NCBI RefSeq assembly: GCF_011365745.1
Contig: NZ_JAAOBY010000002.1
Location: 124,001 to 188,000, forward strand
Source of the DNA: Flavobacterium turcicum
GTDB lineage: Bacteria > Bacteroidota > Bacteroidia > Flavobacteriales > Flavobacteriaceae
Direction of reading: 5' to 3'
DNA: 64,000 nt
Numbering within the stretch: the stretch's first letter is position 1; every line of letters starts with the position of its first letter. Below the pieces are notes generated by a model. The model did no database searches, was not told the DNA's origin, and saw only the letters and a list, made by a program, of their open reading frames with translations. Position numbers and translations under genes: made by a program. Below, in pieces: positions 62,410-64,000 of the stretch.

Positions 62410-64000
62410 TTACTGGAATAAAATCTTTTTACTAACAGTAGTATTATCTTTAAATTGTAGTTTTATAATATAAATGCCTTTTGCATGATTTGACAGCAAA
62501 AGTTTAAAAATATTGTTTTGATTTGGATTGTTTTGAGTCATTAAAACTTTGCCTGCTATATCGATTAATTTAATACTCGATACTTCACTAAGATCATCTG
62601 TGATAATATTTACCTCATCATTCGCAGGATTTGGATATAATGTGATTAATTTAGAATCAGTCTTAAAATCATTAATGCCTAGCGTTTTTGTTGTAAATTG
62701 ATATTTGTTAGAGTAAAGTTTGTTTCCGTTAAATGTGGCCACCAATCTATAATAGTAGGTTTGATTTGGTAATAAATTAGTTGATGGGGATGTTATAGTG
62801 GTAGTATTATATCCAAATGCATAGTTAGGCGAACCACTAATTGTTGAACCGTAGCTTTCTGTTAGTCCATATTCAAATTGAATATCGTCGAGCAATTTTC
62901 CATAAGCATTGATAAGTCCAACGAAATTGAAGCCAGAGTTCGTCTCGATTATTGGATTAGGAATTATAATGACATTACCGGAAGTATTAAAAACATTTTC
63001 TTTGCTATAAATGACATCAGGTCCATTTAATGCTTTAATTCTAAAATAATAATTCAGATTTGGGTCTAGATTGCTAATTGTAGCACTTACATAATTTGAA
63101 GTGTTTACAGGTATCTGATTAATAGCAGTTGCGATAGATTTTTCATAATTTATGGTTCCATATTCAAAAACTATGTTAGTAATATTTTTACTATAACTGC
63201 TTATGTAGGCTTGCAAAGTAGCATTATTTCCATTAATATCAGGATTGTATAAATTGATTGCATATTCTGCTTTTGTTTTAAATGATTTTACTGAACTGTA
63301 AACGTTTTGCCCTTTATGTTCTGCCTTAATTCTGATGTAATATGTGGTTTTTGGAAATAAATTTGTCAAATCGCCGTTAATATTTTGATTGGTATTCCCA
63401 ATGACAGTAGTACTTAGTGGTAAAGTACTAAATTCAGAAAATTCATTTTTGGTGGCATATTGAAACTCAATATTAGAAATTTCATTTTCATTAGATTTTA
63501 TGTTTCCTGATACTTGTGCGGTATTTGATGAATAGTTGTAAATATCATTTATTGATAATACCAAATCAGGAAGTGTTGTAAAGCTCAATATTTGACTAGA
63601 ATAATCGAGGTTGTTGTAAGTTCCTACTAGTTTATAGTAATATGTTGTATTTGGAGTTAAATCAGTTAGTGATGAAGATATATCCAAAGAAGTATCAAAT
63701 GTTACTGAATTAAGATTTGTATTTTTAACATTCGTTAGGGCTAAATTTGTTCCATATTCAAATCTTATATTTTGTAATGTTCCATCGTTCGAGGCAGCAT
63801 TACCAGAAATAGTTGCTCCTTTGTTTGTTAGATTAAGAGCGGGATAAACATTTATTGCAAATGGATTAAATGAAATAGCGCTTTTTAAAAGTTTACCATT
63901 ACTACTACTTACATAGAGATCTTTTTGCACTATGGCCATATCATTAGATGGTGAGCCATACGAGTTGATTAGTGTTATATTTTCCCAATTGGCGCCTCCG
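62410..64000 (-). CDS. FnIII-like repeat protein with T9SS type A sorting domain (5' end cut)
   Basis: About 530 residues are visible; the frame stays open to the right edge (GGANWENITLINSYGSPSNDMAIVQKDLYVSS...), so the true N-terminus is outside and the Met at 63937-63939 is internal. The first part resembles propeller/sortilin-type repeats (GGANWENIT). Four to five fibronectin-III-like modules follow, each with IxFEYGT and NxxYYxRxxA signatures (LTPNTTYYYKLVGTY, LFPKTTYYIRIKAEH, LDPNLNYYFRIKALN, LLPNQTYYYRLVATF). The end is a type A sorting domain (LYPNPANDEVNIITDDLSEVSSIKLIDIAGKVL ... GIYIIKLQFKDNTTVSKKILFQ). Secreted or surface protein of unknown role. Confidence 0.88.
   Translation of the reverse strand, partial: GGANWENITLINSYGSPSNDMAIVQKDLYVSSSNGKLLKSAISFNPFAINVYPALNLTNKGATISGNAASNDGTLQNIRFEYGTNLALTNVKNTNLNSVTFDTSLDISSSLTDLTPNTTYYYKLVGTYNNLDYSSQILSFTTLPDLVLSINDIYNYSSNTAQVSGNIKSNENEISNIEFQYATKNEFSEFSTLPLSTTVIGNTNQNINGDLTNLFPKTTYYIRIKAEHKGQNVYSSVKSFKTKAEYAINLYNPDINGNNATLQAYISSYSKNITNIVFEYGTINYEKSIATAINQIPVNTSNYVSATISNLDPNLNYYFRIKALNGPDVIYSKENVFNTSGNVIIIPNPIIETNSGFNFVGLINAYGKLLDDIQFEYGLTESYGSTISGSPNYAFGYNTTTITSPSTNLLPNQTYYYRLVATFNGNKLYSNKYQFTTKTLGINDFKTDSKLITLYPNPANDEVNIITDDLSEVSSIKLIDIAGKVLMTQNNPNQNNIFKLLLSNHAKGIYIIKLQFKDNTTVSKKILFQ

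Overview
The window looks like chromosomal DNA of a Flavobacterium-like member of the Bacteroidota. The evidence is low G+C, type IX secretion (T9SS) cargo with C-terminal sorting domains, a PorP/SprF-type protein, an Oar-type TonB-dependent receptor, many genes known mainly from Flavobacteriaceae (DUF6495, DUF6913, DUF4835, CIA30, VF530), and repeated matches to the Bacteroidota promoter (-33 TTTG, about 19 bp, -7 TAnnTTTG). No rRNA, tRNA, CRISPR array, insertion sequence or phage gene was seen. Most of the window is core genome with short intergenic gaps; the right-hand third carries more surface and secreted proteins.

Layout. 1-8.6 kb: a DUF1599 gene cut by the left edge, folP, rlmH/CIA30/lipoprotein on the minus strand, nadC with a YihY membrane protein, DUF2147, priA, and an orphan LytTR regulator. 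8.7-13.2 kb: the rpsF-rpsR-rplI ribosomal operon, with a hairpin that appears to cover the rplI ribosome binding site, then an Oar-type receptor. 13.3-26.3 kb: DUF6495, ligA, a membrane protein, a 5'-nucleotidase encoded as two genes, DUF6913-dapA, the bamD-rpoZ-coaBC-DUF4835-recN run, and fabV. 26.4-30.4 kb: a glycosyltransferase, coaE, and a histidine kinase/response regulator pair.

30.5-38.5 kb is one long minus-strand series: acyl-ACP thioesterase, miaA, a potassium channel, a DnaQ/GIY-YIG fusion, a YggS protein, DUF1015, a 3-hydroxyacyl-CoA dehydrogenase and a Gfo/Idh/MocA oxidoreductase. Its junctions hold short tandem repeats and a long folded intergenic element. 38.7-43.8 kb: pcm, an unusual XRE-family regulator fused to a Fic-like domain that has lost its catalytic motif, smpB, a histidine phosphatase, VF530, DUF3575, a GNAT acetyltransferase and an aldose epimerase. 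43.9-50 kb: an M1 peptidase and the two agmatine-to-putrescine enzymes, which flank an oppositely oriented propeller lipoprotein. 50-64 kb: T9SS cargo (S8 peptidase, a giant PKD/SprB-repeat adhesin with its SprF-like partner, and an FnIII-like protein cut by the right edge), an M57 lipoprotein metallopeptidase, small hypotheticals and DUF808.

The most notable candidates for something undescribed are the XRE-pseudo-Fic regulator with a palindromic operator candidate upstream (39.4-40.4 kb), the fold that hides the rplI start, the two-block intergenic repeat family (32.2 and 62.2 kb), and promoters that abut start codons and suggest leaderless mRNAs. Coordinates of gene starts were adjusted from the longest open frame where an internal start fits the family better.
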